From the NCBI RefSeq assembly GCF_023078275.1, contig NC_062980.1, positions 876,001 to 940,000 on the forward strand: DNA of 64,000 nucleotides, given 5' to 3'. The first letter of the stretch is position 1. Every line of letters starts with the position of its first letter. The DNA is from Leguminivora glycinivorella. Taxonomy: Eukaryota; Arthropoda; Insecta; Lepidoptera; Tortricidae. Made by a program: the position numbers and the translations under genes. Shown piece by piece: positions 50,301 to 55,766 of this stretch. The notes beneath the pieces are model-generated. The model saw only the letters and a list, made by a program, of their open reading frames with translations. It searched no databases and was not told where the DNA came from.

Positions 50301-53300
50301 CGTTCTGACTGCTACTGTAAAAGCCCGTATTAGTAGGAAACCTAGGATTTATCGGTAAAAGCAGATCCGTCGGTTATAAATAGTCTAAAGATCAATGGGA
50401 CCAATCGCCGAACGATGGGACAGATCCCTCAGCGTGGTTATGGGTTGGCTAAGATCAAAAATTACAATTTCAATAATCCGTGCTACAAGCATGTGTATCC
50501 GGGGTACGCGATACAAATTTAACACGTTCAAAAACTTCTTTGGCTTAAATGATGGCGCAGCCCTACCCAATCCTTCCTCCACTTCATAAATTTCCCTGTT
50601 TTGTTGATGCTTTGATACGTATTTGTAATATTTGTAACTATCTTTTTGTAAATAAATATTATCTCTCGTCTAAAGACCAATTGGCGACTTTGGACCACTT
50701 AAGTGCGAATGCGAATGCTTAGAGTGCGAATCATCAGGCATGACAGACAAGACAAATCGCGCAACCGACGCATCGAGTTAGAGTCCGGCGGGCCTTAGAT
50801 TACTCTACCAAGTTATCGTGGCCCACAGCATCGAGTTGTCTCAATCTGAAGAACCGATGCACCACGCGCGATCGCGACCGCATGAATGACCCAATAATTA
50901 CCAATCCGAAGTAAAAGCCCGAAGGGACCGTACTTATTACATTTTGGTTTTTTACCGATACTTAGTAAATACAAATACATAATACCTACAGTGAAGTTTT
51001 ATTTTTATGACGTATTAACGGATTATCGATTAACTTTAACTTCCGTTAAATCTACCGAAATGTATCGCTTTAACGATTAACGAAGTTAACTTTTTAAGTA
51101 ACGGATTAACGATTATCGAAGTTAACTATTTGATTAACGGTGCCCAGCTATGTATATTTGTTTGGGATAGTGCGATGTATTTGTGACAACATTGTTCGTG
51201 ACGGCGTGTGCGCACGCCAGGCCTCGTAGCCGAATGACATTTCTACGACGCGAAACGAAAACGAAACGCCGCGAAGGGTAGTCTGGCTCTGTCGCGCCAA
51301 TAGCGATAGAGATAGATATCTACGAGCGTTTCGTTTCGTGAGCGTTTGTGCATTCGGCTACGCACGCAGGCTTGCTTATCTACGCGGAGATCGTCAAGCT
51401 ATCGTATTAATCGATAGAAAATTGACAAATAATGTTTGACAGTGGCTACTGTCATAACAGCAAGTGCCTGTTAGCCAGCCTATGCGGAGTTAATCGTTTG
51501 CTCGCAATGATATCTTTACCAGTGCAGTGCAGTTTAAAGTATACCCTGTATTGTGTAATCGGTTAATTTCACGTAGTAAACATGGTAAAAAATATCGGTA
51601 AGATAGGATGGCTTTTTATTCAGAAATGTGAGCCCTTTGCCGCCTCTTTCATTGATTTCCGTACTGTTCTCTATGCCAATTTAGCCTGTCGTTCGACCAC
51701 CCGACCACTTGGCTTCGTGGTTCTCCAGTATTGTAGCTACTTATGTGAACAAAAGAAAGGGATGGAATCATTAACACGCTCTGGAAAAGCTTCCGTAGCT
51801 TTGTTTACCGACTGAACCAGTATTCCAAGTTAGGTGGAAAATGAGGAGCTGTGATTTTTGTCCTATTTTATACTAAAAAAAGTGTAGTATTCCTCGCAGA
51901 CTTGATAAACACTAGATTGGTAGAAGGTGTCAAATATCGAACATACTTTCCATATCCGGACCATAGATGTCGGTCGGAGAAAGTGGCTCGGCTCGGCTCG
52001 CACGAGCGCTGACGCAACGGACGTCATCCCGGTAATGAGACAATGACCTTAGCATTGTTGATGCTTGTAGTGATATAAGTGATATAACTGGGTGGCGTAC
52101 TTGTTTTGCTGGTTTATGGCTACATTACATAGTTGAATGCGCGTGACTTTTAAAGCAGCCTAAAAGAGCATTTCATGCGAAATCGCAATGGCAATCAGTA
52201 AGATTGCTGAGTTACATTGCGGCATAGGTCCTGTATTCCATTCATTGAATTTGTTACAAATATATTACTTAAAGTCCAGTACCCAAAATCGTATACGGTG
52301 CCCATGCCGTCTGTAGAGATACCTATATACTCGCATTAAGTTCAGGTTCAGACGGGCTACAGAACCATCAAATTCGACCGTAAAATAAATTAACAATTTG
52401 ATTTATGATTGATTCTTCACGCATATTGTGCCTGCCCAACGCCACTTCAGCTTGTTAATATCAATGATGAGACTTGAACAGTTATTTTTCTTTACTTCCA
52501 GTGACGAGGAAGATACAGAGCGCCTGCTCCGGCAGCTGGGGCGCATCAACAGGCCGCTGGGCATCAGCTTCCCGCAGATGATCAAGCTCATGAGCCAGTG
52601 CCAGCAGGTAACGCCACGGCTTCGCAAAAAGGTGACTCCACGCTTTACTATTTCTTTCCTACATTTTTAGACTTACAAAACCCAATGATTTTTAATACTT
52701 TATTAACCACGGTACTCGGGTAACTTCGCTCAGAGTTCGAAAACTCAAAAATTCGTGTTTCCCGGGATCTAAGACTAAGCCCAAACCACATAATCTCTGG
52801 ACTAAGCTAGATTTTACACCCCCAAAAACCCCCACGTAACAAATTTCAGTGAAATCATAGGTATTAAGATTTACAATCAATCCGACGCTGCCCCAAGCGT
52901 TTTGCCCAAATAATGGGATTAGTGAGGCAAATGCTATACAACATGATCGAGCTGGTGCGACGAGTAACTCCACCTAGGTGCTTCAGGACTGAGTTGAAGA
53001 ATAGGAATGTGCACACACTTCCGCTTGCCCTCCGACATAAAAATTCTGGGAGAACAGGCAATCCATCTTAAGCCACGTCTTTGCCTTTGGCTATTAGTCT
53101 GTGTCCAAGAGTAAGCCCATTTATAATTAAACAAAAAATGCGAGTGGCAATAGTAGTGGCAATCGTGTTTGCACGCTGGTCCTGCCCTTAGTGCCCCTGT
53201 CCACTTTCCCTGAATGGTCCACTTTTGACTGAATTCTAATTCGGCATAAGAATAATCCCATCAGTCTTAAAATTAACAGGAATTTCAACTATCCTTTTTG

Positions 53301-55366
53301 CTTTCAGGTGGAAGGAGTAGAAGCACACCACCACCATCACCACATGACGGCTCGCGGTGAAACGTGGCGGGAGGGAGGGGCGGCGCGCGCGCGCCTGGAC
53401 AATGGTGGAGCGCATGCTGGACTGCTGGGGGGGAGTCCACTCACGCTGCTGCAGGGGATCATACCTGGTGAGTACATGTAGTAGTGACGTCACGTGAAAC
53501 TTGGCGAGAGGGAGGGGCGGCGCGTGCGCGCCTGGACAATGGTGGAGCGCATGCTTAATGGGTGGGGGGGTCCACTCACGCTACTGCAGGGGATCATACC
53601 CGGTAGGTTCATGAAGACAGGATTGACTACATAGTACACCATGAAACATGGTGGGAGGGAGTAGAAACACGCCAGCACATGACGTCACGAGAGAAAACTT
53701 GGCGGGAGGGAAGGGCGGCGCGCGTTCGATTCGATAACGGAAGAACCCCTGCTGGTCTACTAGGGGGGGGGAGTCCATTCATGCTGGTACAGGGATCATA
53801 ACTGATGGGTACATATAGTCGTAGTGACGCCGCTTCACGCGAAACATAACAGTGAGGGAGAGGGAAATAGGGGGACCCTGCTTGGCTGCTCGATGGTAGT
53901 CCACGGACGCTGCTGCAGATTTGATAAGTAACTGATTGAACCTAGGTATACAGCGCTGATAAGGGTACCAATTACCATCAAACAAGACGAAATGTAACGT
54001 GGCGTTAAATCGACACCGCATAAAATTTGTACGAGTATAAGTACTAAAAATAAATTGGTATTACACACAGTTGACACGGTTGTATGATTTCGTCACGAGT
54101 TTTGAATAGATCATAGGATCATGGGCAACCGCAGCGTGCGGTCACAGGCCATATTCAAATGCGGTCGAATCATTTTACTAACCCGACTAGTATGATACAC
54201 ATGTTACTAACCCGACTAGTATGATATACATAAGTTTACCTAAAGCGAGTAGTTAAGTACTTATACCTTATTTGCCTTAGATCTTAGCGTGACTGACTGC
54301 TATAGTTATTGGCCAATTTTTAAGGAGGTGGAAAGAGAAATTGAGGCAATAGAATTTTTATTTCAAGAGTAGGTATAAGTAGGTAGATGATAACTATGAT
54401 AATTACATATCATTACAAAACATCGTATACCTTTCTGCTTGCGTCAGTCAGCTAAAAGATTCTGTCTTTTATGAAGTTATAGCATTTTAAATAACACTTG
54501 CACATTCTGCCTCTCTAGCACAACCTGCCTTGTCGCGCGCGAGTCCATACTTGAAGTCGCGATTGATGTATGGACTCGCGCGCGACAAGGCAAGTTGTGC
54601 TTTAGCAAACCAGACCCTTTAGGGTCTGGTCTGTCAAAATCGCTGCATCCGCATCTGTCGACCAGGCTATTAATGTACATACATGATTAAAGCCTACCTA
54701 TTGTACAGATTCGGCCCAATGTGTGTAGTGTAGGTAATATTAAATAGTAATGCACGCTTACAGTCAATAAAGTTATTGCTGGTACTACCCATATTTTAAT
54801 GAACATATATAATCTACAAAGTAGTCTACAGCTTGGCAAAAAAGAGTAGAAATGGGACTATTTTTTTATCATAGCAACACTTACTGTTCTCATACAAAAG
54901 TGGCCCAATACCACATTCAAAACACTGCCCCTATTATTTTCTACTCAAATCTCTTTTGTACTCTTTTCTTGGCAAAAGCCAGACTGCACTCAGAATGTGG
55001 CTAATAAAAATATGAAACTTAAATGAACCATTTACCATTTCAGGCACAAAATGGTGCGGCACCGGCGACATCGCGTCCGACTACCACGACCTCGGCGCCG
55101 ACCGGCGGCTCGACCGCTGCTGCCGCTCGCACGACCTCTGCCCCACCAAGGTCCGCGCCTTCTCCCGCCGCTACAACCTCACCAACAACTCCCTCTACAG
55201 CAAGTCTCACTGCACATGCGACGACATGCTCTTCGACTGCCTCAAACACACCAACACCTCCGCCTCACACCTCATGGGACACATCTACTTCAACATAGTT
55301 CAAGTCCCGTGTCTCGAGGACGCACCCAATGGTCGGAAGTTCCGAAATGCCAAACAGGGCTTTTAG
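19942..55366 (+). CDS. Group III secretory phospholipase A2, four exons
   Basis: Spliced model: 19942-20321, 52502-52607, 53308-53467, 55044-55366. All introns are GT...AG, phases match, and the frame gives 322 codons. The enzyme hydrolyses the sn-2 ester of phospholipids and needs Ca. Exon 4 holds the family core: WCGTGDIASDYHDLG (219-233) forms the Ca loop, and CCRSHDLC (241-248) holds the catalytic His245-Asp246. Further paired cysteines (HCTCDD, FDC, VPC) fit the disulphide pattern. Residues 1-22 are Arg/Ala-rich, and Met23 starts a strong secretory signal ending near SASA. About 165 residues between signal and core are not conserved and include a natural run of six His (169-174). Extracellular lipid metabolism, eicosanoid release or a secretory role are all possible; the sequence does not decide. 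Confidence 0.88.
21092..21600 (+). repeat. Local direct repeat pair
   Basis: About 85 bp at 21092-21175 recur at 21515-21600, sharing GTCGCGTGATGGACAACTCA and ATTGATCCACACAATGCACG, then GTGAATTGGTT. Confidence 0.7.
21224..21372 (-). pseudogene. LINE reverse transcriptase C-terminal fragment
   Basis: The minus strand reads RGKPRRCYMDQVKEKVGAVS, YQRVK, then after a small shift DRSQDRKSWKVLHRQE, the tail region of insect endonuclease/reverse transcriptase elements. Lies between the two direct repeats at 21092 and 21515. Confidence 0.6.
23293..23365 (-). repeat. LINE/SINE 3' end fragment, minus strand
   Basis: CATCCTCCTTGCGTTATCCC and GGCATTTGCCACGGCTCATG are the inverse of the element tail at about 41640-41735. 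Common lepidopteran 3' end. Confidence 0.65.
23691..23724 (-). repeat. tRNA 3'-half-like fragment
   Basis: The minus strand reads GACTCGGGTTCGATTCCCGA followed by CTTCGGCACCA: a T-arm with perfect box B (GGTTCGATTCC) and an apparent encoded CCA. The 5' half is not found. A SINE or tRNA fragment. Confidence 0.4.
24641..24835. repeat. ACAAGGGGGCAAAGT dispersed repeat
   Basis: TTACAAGGGGGCAAAGTAGT, CGAGCAAGCGAAAGATTCCA and a duplicated TTGGTGTGGTGAAAAATATA. Relatives at 28830-29371 (inverted, interrupted) and 34344-34520. A lepidopteran repeat whose class I cannot fix. Confidence 0.6.
25110..25235 (+). repeat. Dispersed LINE-like 3' fragment
   Basis: GGGCTTAGTCTTAGCCACAG, ACGTGGCCTACGATGGAGTG and CCTGTTCACCCTAGATTTGA match words I associate with a common lepidopteran LINE 3' region. 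No coding capacity. Confidence 0.4.
27251..27597. mobile_element. TA-flanked MITE with about 90-bp inverted repeats
   Basis: CAGAGTGGGGCCTGTAACAA at the left is inverted at the right; the arms continue through AAGGCGAAGAATT and CTATTCTCCTTATACTGATC. TA at 27249-27250 and 27598-27599 indicates a Tc1/mariner-type target. 347 bp, no gene. Confidence 0.87.
27836..27952. mobile_element. PIF/Harbinger-like MITE, copy 3
   Basis: GTGCGTTTTCACATTATCCG at the left, GAAAACGCAC at the right, TAA duplication at 27833-27835 and 27953-27955. The right inner repeat is shortened. Confidence 0.83.
28830..29371. repeat. Inverted ACAAGGGGGCAAAGT repeat split by a LINE 3' end
   Basis: Reads CACCACACCAACTGGTAAAG ... 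GGCGGCAAAGTTTG ... GGAATCTTTCGCTTGCTCGG, then about 140 bp ending CAATAAAGATATTCTATTCT with a pentanucleotide (TTCTA)n tail, then resumes with CAATATTGGCACATGCGG and AACTTTGCCCCTTGTAAAAC. Confidence 0.6.
30027..30153 (+). repeat. tRNA-derived SINE with (ATCA)n tail
   Basis: tRNA-like head: box A-like GTCCCGTGGTAGTGCGC, an arm TGGC TTCGTAT GCCG and box B AGGTTCGATCCT. A T-rich spacer and ATCAATCAATCAATCA tail (30133-30153) follow. Too diverged to be a functional tRNA. Confidence 0.6.
30738..30870. mobile_element. PIF/Harbinger-like MITE, copy 4
   Basis: GTGCGTTTTCACGTTATCCG and its inverse, with TTA on both sides (30735-30737, 30871-30873). Confidence 0.86.
31083..31228. mobile_element. MITE with 38-bp perfect inverted repeats
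   Basis: CAATTGTGTCGCTTAACTTC to the inverse at the right end; the arms include AAACTTGGGTAAATCCAT. 146 bp. Target duplication not resolved. Confidence 0.78.
31455..31755. mobile_element. hAT-like MITE (CAAAGAGGATCGAG family), third copy
   Basis: AAAGACGATCGAGTATTATA to GGAGTTACATATGTCTTTG, full length. Flanking 8-mers do not match, so the duplication has decayed. Confidence 0.75.
32381..32405. repeat. (AT)n microsatellite
   Basis: Uninterrupted alternating AT just before the palindromic array. Confidence 0.9.
32437..32689. repeat. Tandem array of GGGCATTATGTATAATGCCC palindromes
   Basis: Palindromes start at 32437, 32509 and 32581 (72-bp period) and 32650. Each unit reads the 20-bp palindrome, then GGGCA, an AT-rich spacer with TTCAGCTATTCGAT and GTTATTATCA, then TTTGCCCAACAGAGGAT. 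The last unit is doubled into a 40-bp near-perfect palindrome (32650-32689). Confidence 0.9.
32860..33060. repeat. AAGATGGCGGAC-type dispersed repeat
   Basis: AAGATGGCGGACATTTTCCA, AAAATGGTGGCCGC and AAGATGGCGACCG are similar in style to the tandem repeats at 62.5-64 kb. AT-rich, non-coding. Confidence 0.4.
33141..33300. mobile_element. Second copy of the GGGCCC-TTTAGAC palindromic MITE
   Basis: Near-complete inverted relative of the element at 16544-16693: begins TTTAGACGGCGTGCGAACTC and ends TACCGTCTAAATGGGCCC. The central ATTGCGG / CCGCAAT words are shared. Lies in intron 1 of the phospholipase gene. Confidence 0.75.
33488..33935. mobile_element. Non-autonomous hAT element (TAGGCTTGTG ends)
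   Basis: 10-bp perfect terminal repeats TAGGCTTGTG / CACAAGCCTA with exact 8-bp target duplication GTGTCCTA (33480-33487, 33936-33943). 448 bp, no transposase. Interior contains the palindrome GATCGGAGCGCTCCGATC. Confidence 0.9.
34010..34154. mobile_element. GTAGCCGAATG-family MITE, copy 2
   Basis: Inverted orientation: TAGCCGAATGGCACAATCGC to ATGCCATTCGGCTAC, with the same GATATCTATCTCTATCGC and TTGGCGCGACAGAGCCAG core. Confidence 0.8.
34344..34520. repeat. ACAAGGGGGCAAAGT repeat, third copy
   Basis: ATACAAGGGGGCAAAGTTGT, GAAAGGATTCTATAGTTGAA, CCACGAGCGAAGCGAGTGGT (itself palindromic) and GAATCCTGAACTTGCGAG. Confidence 0.55.
34563..34794. mobile_element. TTCCCCTCACTA element, inverted copy
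   Basis: Inverse of the element at 40765-40998, sharing ACGCAAAAAATGCGTTTATC, GTAGTTCCACAGGTG and TTTGACTTTATTCAAGGTCA. The left terminal six bases are lost; the right end CTAGTGAGGGGAA is intact. Confidence 0.78.
34886..35022. mobile_element. Mariner-type MITE (CAGTCACGGACTTTAATTG)
   Basis: 23-bp perfect inverted ends CAGTCACGGACTTTAATTGT(TGA), flanked by TA (34884-34885, 35023-35024). 137 bp. Confidence 0.88.
35245..35480 (-). repeat. LINE 3' end, minus strand, with (AATTCAT)n tail
   Basis: Heptanucleotide repeat AATTCATAATTCATAATTCA at 35250-35272, then a sequence with two related blocks (ACAGGTGTTACAATAAAG, CATGAACCCTGTTAGGGTAC; and ATAGGTGTTACATTAATT, GACACCCTGTAAGGGCAC) that form an imperfect tandem duplication. 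Confidence 0.5.
36395..36850 (+). repeat. LINE 3' end with coding remnant and (AAAT)n tail
   Basis: A short remnant WNALPLPI then, shifted, RQAQSKLSFKSKLRKHLFAN is the usual C-terminus of a lepidopteran LINE. The 3' end GAATGCCTTAAGGCGTTAAG, GTGCAATAAAGTTTAAATAA(ATAA)n confirms orientation. Confidence 0.7.
36897..37658. mobile_element. Mariner-type MITE (CAGTCAACCAATTGG), copy A, split by a 600-bp insertion
   Basis: Left end CAGTCAACCAATTGGAACCC and its inverse at the right, with TA flanks. The interior (37018-37617) is foreign and bounded by ACCATAGA on both sides (37010-37017, 37618-37625). Confidence 0.85.
37018..37617 (-). repeat. Composite insertion inside MITE copy A
   Basis: From left to right: an AT-rich start, the inverted 19075-19385 segment (37125-37436), then a minus-strand fragment of the GGGTTCCGTA...CTTGGCCGG repeat (37437-37617). 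Exact 8-bp duplication ACCATAGA surrounds it. Confidence 0.8.
37925..38175 (+). repeat. Dispersed repeats (CAGTCTGACCAAAAAGAG and CATCGTAGCTCCTGAACGGA)
   Basis: A mariner-MITE end fragment (TACAGTCTGACCAAAAAGAG) is followed by a common lepidopteran repeat with GGCATCGTAGCTCCTGAACG, GTTAGTCGGGAGTGTTCTTA and GAAAATCGGTCCACTATGTC, ending AATTTTAATTTTGTGGTTAG, which is palindromic with the following bases. Confidence 0.5.
38640..38774. mobile_element. Mariner-type MITE (CAGTCAACCAATTGG), copy C
   Basis: Right end CCAATTGGTTGACTG followed by TA; the interior (GTAGAACTATGTCATAATAA, GAAATCTCTTACTGCTTGTC) matches copies A and B inverted. Left terminus diverged. Confidence 0.75.
40765..40998. mobile_element. 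Non-autonomous DNA element, TTCCCCTCACTA ends, 8-bp duplication
   Basis: TTCCCCTCACTA ... TAGTGAGGGGAA with ATTAGGTT directly outside on both sides (40757-40764, 40999-41006). 234 bp. An 8-bp duplication suggests a hAT- or P-type transposase in trans. Confidence 0.85.
41560..41735 (+). repeat. LINE 3' tail (AAAACATCGTGAGG ... GGATGATGGTGATG)
   Basis: Words AACATCGTGAGGAAACCAGA, CCAAATCTTGGGATTAGTTG, CAAAGCGGACCCCAGGCTCC and GCCGTGGCAAATGCCGGGAT, typical of a very common lepidopteran LINE/SINE tail, ending in ATG-rich repeats. Confidence 0.7.
41736..41993 (-). repeat. tRNA-headed SINE, minus strand
   Basis: The minus strand begins with GTGGCTCAGATGGTAGACCG (box A), an arm TCTGGATCGATATC on the plus strand, and box B GTGTTCAAGTCTC, then a body ending near 41736. 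Its first bases are locally duplicated (AGCGGTCTACCATYT at 41971-41986 and 41991-42006 region). Confidence 0.65.
44192..44327. mobile_element. Mariner-type MITE (CAGTCAACCAATTGG), copy B (intact)
   Basis: 136 bp, inverted ends CAGTTAACCAATTGGAACCC / GGGTTCCAATTGGTTGACTG, TA on both sides (44190-44191, 44328-44329). Confidence 0.9.
45337..45629. mobile_element. MITE with GTCTGGCTAATGAAAGTTGA ends
   Basis: GTCTGGCTAATGAAAGTTGA at about 45340 is inverted at TCAACTTTCATTAGCCAGAC (about 45607-45626); both are near TA. About 290 bp, AT-rich interior. Confidence 0.75.
45778..45867. mobile_element. Mini mariner-type MITE, 90 bp
   Basis: CGGTCAGCCAAGAAAGTGGT at the left, inverse ACCACTTTTTTGGCTGACTG at the right, TA duplication (45776-45777, 45868-45869). 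Nearly the whole element is two arms. Confidence 0.87.
46754..46888. mobile_element. GTAGCCGAATG-family MITE, copy 4 (degenerate)
   Basis: GTAGCCAAATGCACAAACGC, GATAGCTCTCTATCGCTCTT and ATTGGCGTGACAGAGACAG are recognisable; the right end is eroded to TTTCGGCTA. Confidence 0.65.
48056..49020 (+). pseudogene. LINE 3' part: reverse transcriptase C-terminus and 3' UTR (jockey/CR1-like)
   Basis: An open frame of 157 codons (SYGILVWGKAADIQTIFVLQ, YNTRNKNKL, CIHFYNKLPD) matches the region after the catalytic fingers in lepidopteran non-LTR retrotransposons, ending in TAG at 48529. The 3' UTR contains TTGCCCGCCGAGTTTCTTGC, AGAGCCGGCGTAGCTTTATT and a poly-ATTTC-like tail near 49010. 5'-truncated, and the frame is still open, so fairly recent. 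In sense orientation to the phospholipase gene, inside intron 1. Confidence 0.85.
49056..49202. mobile_element. Palindromic MITE (ACGGCCCGGCCACGACATTG)
   Basis: 147 bp, perfect about 30-bp arms (continuing GTCTAAGCGC), GC-rich ends, inserted about 35 bp after the LINE tail. Confidence 0.83.
49279..49389. mobile_element. GTAGCCGAATG-family MITE, copy 5 (partial)
   Basis: GTAGCCGAATCGATGCCGAC, CTGACTCTGTCGCTCCAATA, GGAGCGATAGAGATAGATAG and GTGAGCGTTTGTACGTA; right end lost. Confidence 0.65.
49745..49816 (+). tRNA. tRNA-like pseudogene / SINE head
   Basis: 72 nt folding as a tRNA: acceptor GCCTCGG pairs 5 of 7 with CCGAAAC, D-stem GCTC...GAGC is perfect with box A TTGCTCAGTTGG, anticodon loop CTGGTAA (anticodon GGT, Thr-like) sits on a weakened stem, and T-stem GCGAG/CTCAC has one mismatch. 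Box B is GTTGGAGTC instead of GTTCGAGTC. Decay in three stems argues for a pseudogene. Confidence 0.45.
50115..51152. mobile_element. Non-autonomous hAT element, 1038 bp (CATAGCTGGGCA ends)
   Basis: 12-bp perfect ends CATAGCTGGGCA / TGCCCAGCTATG and exact 8-bp duplication TATATTTG (50107-50114, 51153-51160). Subterminal regions of about 140 bp on each side are arrays of CGTTAATC / GATTAACG / GTTAAC words. The middle is unique and has no transposase. Confidence 0.92.
51226..51361. mobile_element. GTAGCCGAATG-family MITE, copy 3
   Basis: GTAGCCGAATGACATTTCTA to TTTGTGCATTCGGCTAC; almost identical in the core to the copy at 13778-13920. Confidence 0.82.
52502..52607 (+). CDS. Phospholipase A2 exon 2
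   Basis: Acceptor TTTACTTCCAG|TGACGAGG and donor CAGCAG|GTAACG. 35 codons, charged and helical (acidic start, then a Leu/Arg stretch and a MIKLMSQCQQ end). The first base completes the Leu codon split by intron 1. Confidence 0.8.
53308..53467 (+). CDS. Phospholipase A2 exon 3 (with His6 run)
   Basis: Acceptor TTGCTTTCAG|GTGGAAGG and donor ATACCTG|GTGAGT, phase 1. Encodes the stretch with six consecutive His, an Arg/Gly/Ala-rich part and TLLQGIIPG, which runs into the Gly-Thr-Lys-Trp-Cys-Gly motif of exon 4. Three decayed copies of this exon follow in intron 3. Confidence 0.82.
53484..53930 (+). repeat. Three decayed tandem copies of phospholipase A2 exon 3
   Basis: Exon 3 words such as GAAACTTGGCG, GGAGGGGCGGCGCG, CCTGGACAATGGTGGAGCGC, TCCACTCACGCT and CAGGGGATCATACC recur at about 53491-53610 (copy 2), 53655-53820 (copy 3) and 53829-53930 (copy 4). 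Copy 2 keeps a near-intact block but has an in-frame stop after GCGCATGCT, and its donor site is altered. Copies decay with distance. They look like unequal-crossover products that are not coding. Confidence 0.83.
54518..54600. other. Long perfect hairpin, 33-bp arms
   Basis: GCACAACCTGCCTTGTCGCG... (54518-54550) is inverted at 54568-54600 with one mismatch and a 17-nt loop. GC-rich in AT-rich DNA. Could be a small MITE or a hairpin RNA; lies in phospholipase intron 3. Confidence 0.8.
54609..54630. other. Second hairpin, 9-bp arms
   Basis: ACCAGACCC TTTA GGGTCTGGT, nine bases after the long hairpin. Confidence 0.7.
54829..54986. mobile_element. Degenerate mariner-type MITE (CAG-TTGGCAAAAAAGAG)
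   Basis: CAGCTTGGCAAAAAAGAGTA at the left, and GTACTCTTTTCTTGGCAAAA then GCCAGACTG at the right, with a left TA. Related fragments at 37927 and 56489-56613. Confidence 0.55.
55044..55366 (+). CDS. Phospholipase A2 exon 4 (catalytic core and C-terminus)
   Basis: Acceptor CCATTTCAG|GCACAAAATGG. 106 codons then TAG. Contains the complete group III core: Ca loop, CCRSHDLC catalytic block, CTCDD and the C-terminal VPC cysteine. Two long open shadows in other frames arise only from its GC-rich codon use. Confidence 0.9.
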
Positions 55367-55754
55367 CGTATCAGCGCCATCGAGGGTTTGGAATTTGCAT
55401 TTCTATTTAGGAGTGTAACAAGAAGTTTGTAATAACTCTGGAGGTTGCGGGTAGAACAAAAAATTGAGACAAGGAATATGACATGCAGCTAAGTCACGTG
55501 GCCAAATTGTTCTACTTCGGGGATCGCATGGTCAAATTCTAGGCCCCAAGATTTCCCCCTTCAGATGCATTCTGATGGGCAGAGAATCAACCCGTGCAAA
55601 GACAACAGAGCGTAAAAGCGTAAATTCGGCTCTAATTTGTAGCATTTTTACGGTTCCGTACCAAAAAGGTACAAAAGGAACCCTTATGATGCGACTCTGT
55701 TTTAATTCTAAAAGCAATCTTCAGTGATATTACACATAAGCTTCTTGGACTGTA

Positions 55755-55760
55755 AATAAA
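55755..55760 (+). promoter_or_regulatory. Candidate poly(A) signal of phospholipase A2 gene
   Basis: AATAAA about 390 bases after the TAG. The inferred 3' UTR would include a fragment of a dispersed repeat (55646-55691, GGTTCCGTACCAAAAAGGTA). Confidence 0.4.
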
Positions 55761-55766
55761 GACATT

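Larger units (their letters stand above)
20322..52501 (+). other. Phospholipase A2 intron 1 (32 kb, repeat-filled)
   Basis: The intron starts GTAAGTATT and ends TTTACTTCCAG. It holds no other convincing gene on either strand. Identifiable content is LINE 3' ends, SINEs and many MITEs, annotated separately. Stretches within it where nothing was recognised: about 21620-23280, 23730-24640, 25250-27240, 28000-28820, 29380-30020, 38210-38630, 38780-40750, 42060-44180, 46890-48040 and 51370-52490. Confidence 0.75.

Noticed and set aside
55023..55410. Long Thr/Ser/Pro/Ala-rich and Arg/His/Pro-rich open frames
   Set aside because: Out-of-frame shadows of the GC-rich phospholipase exon 4; composition follows from its codon use.
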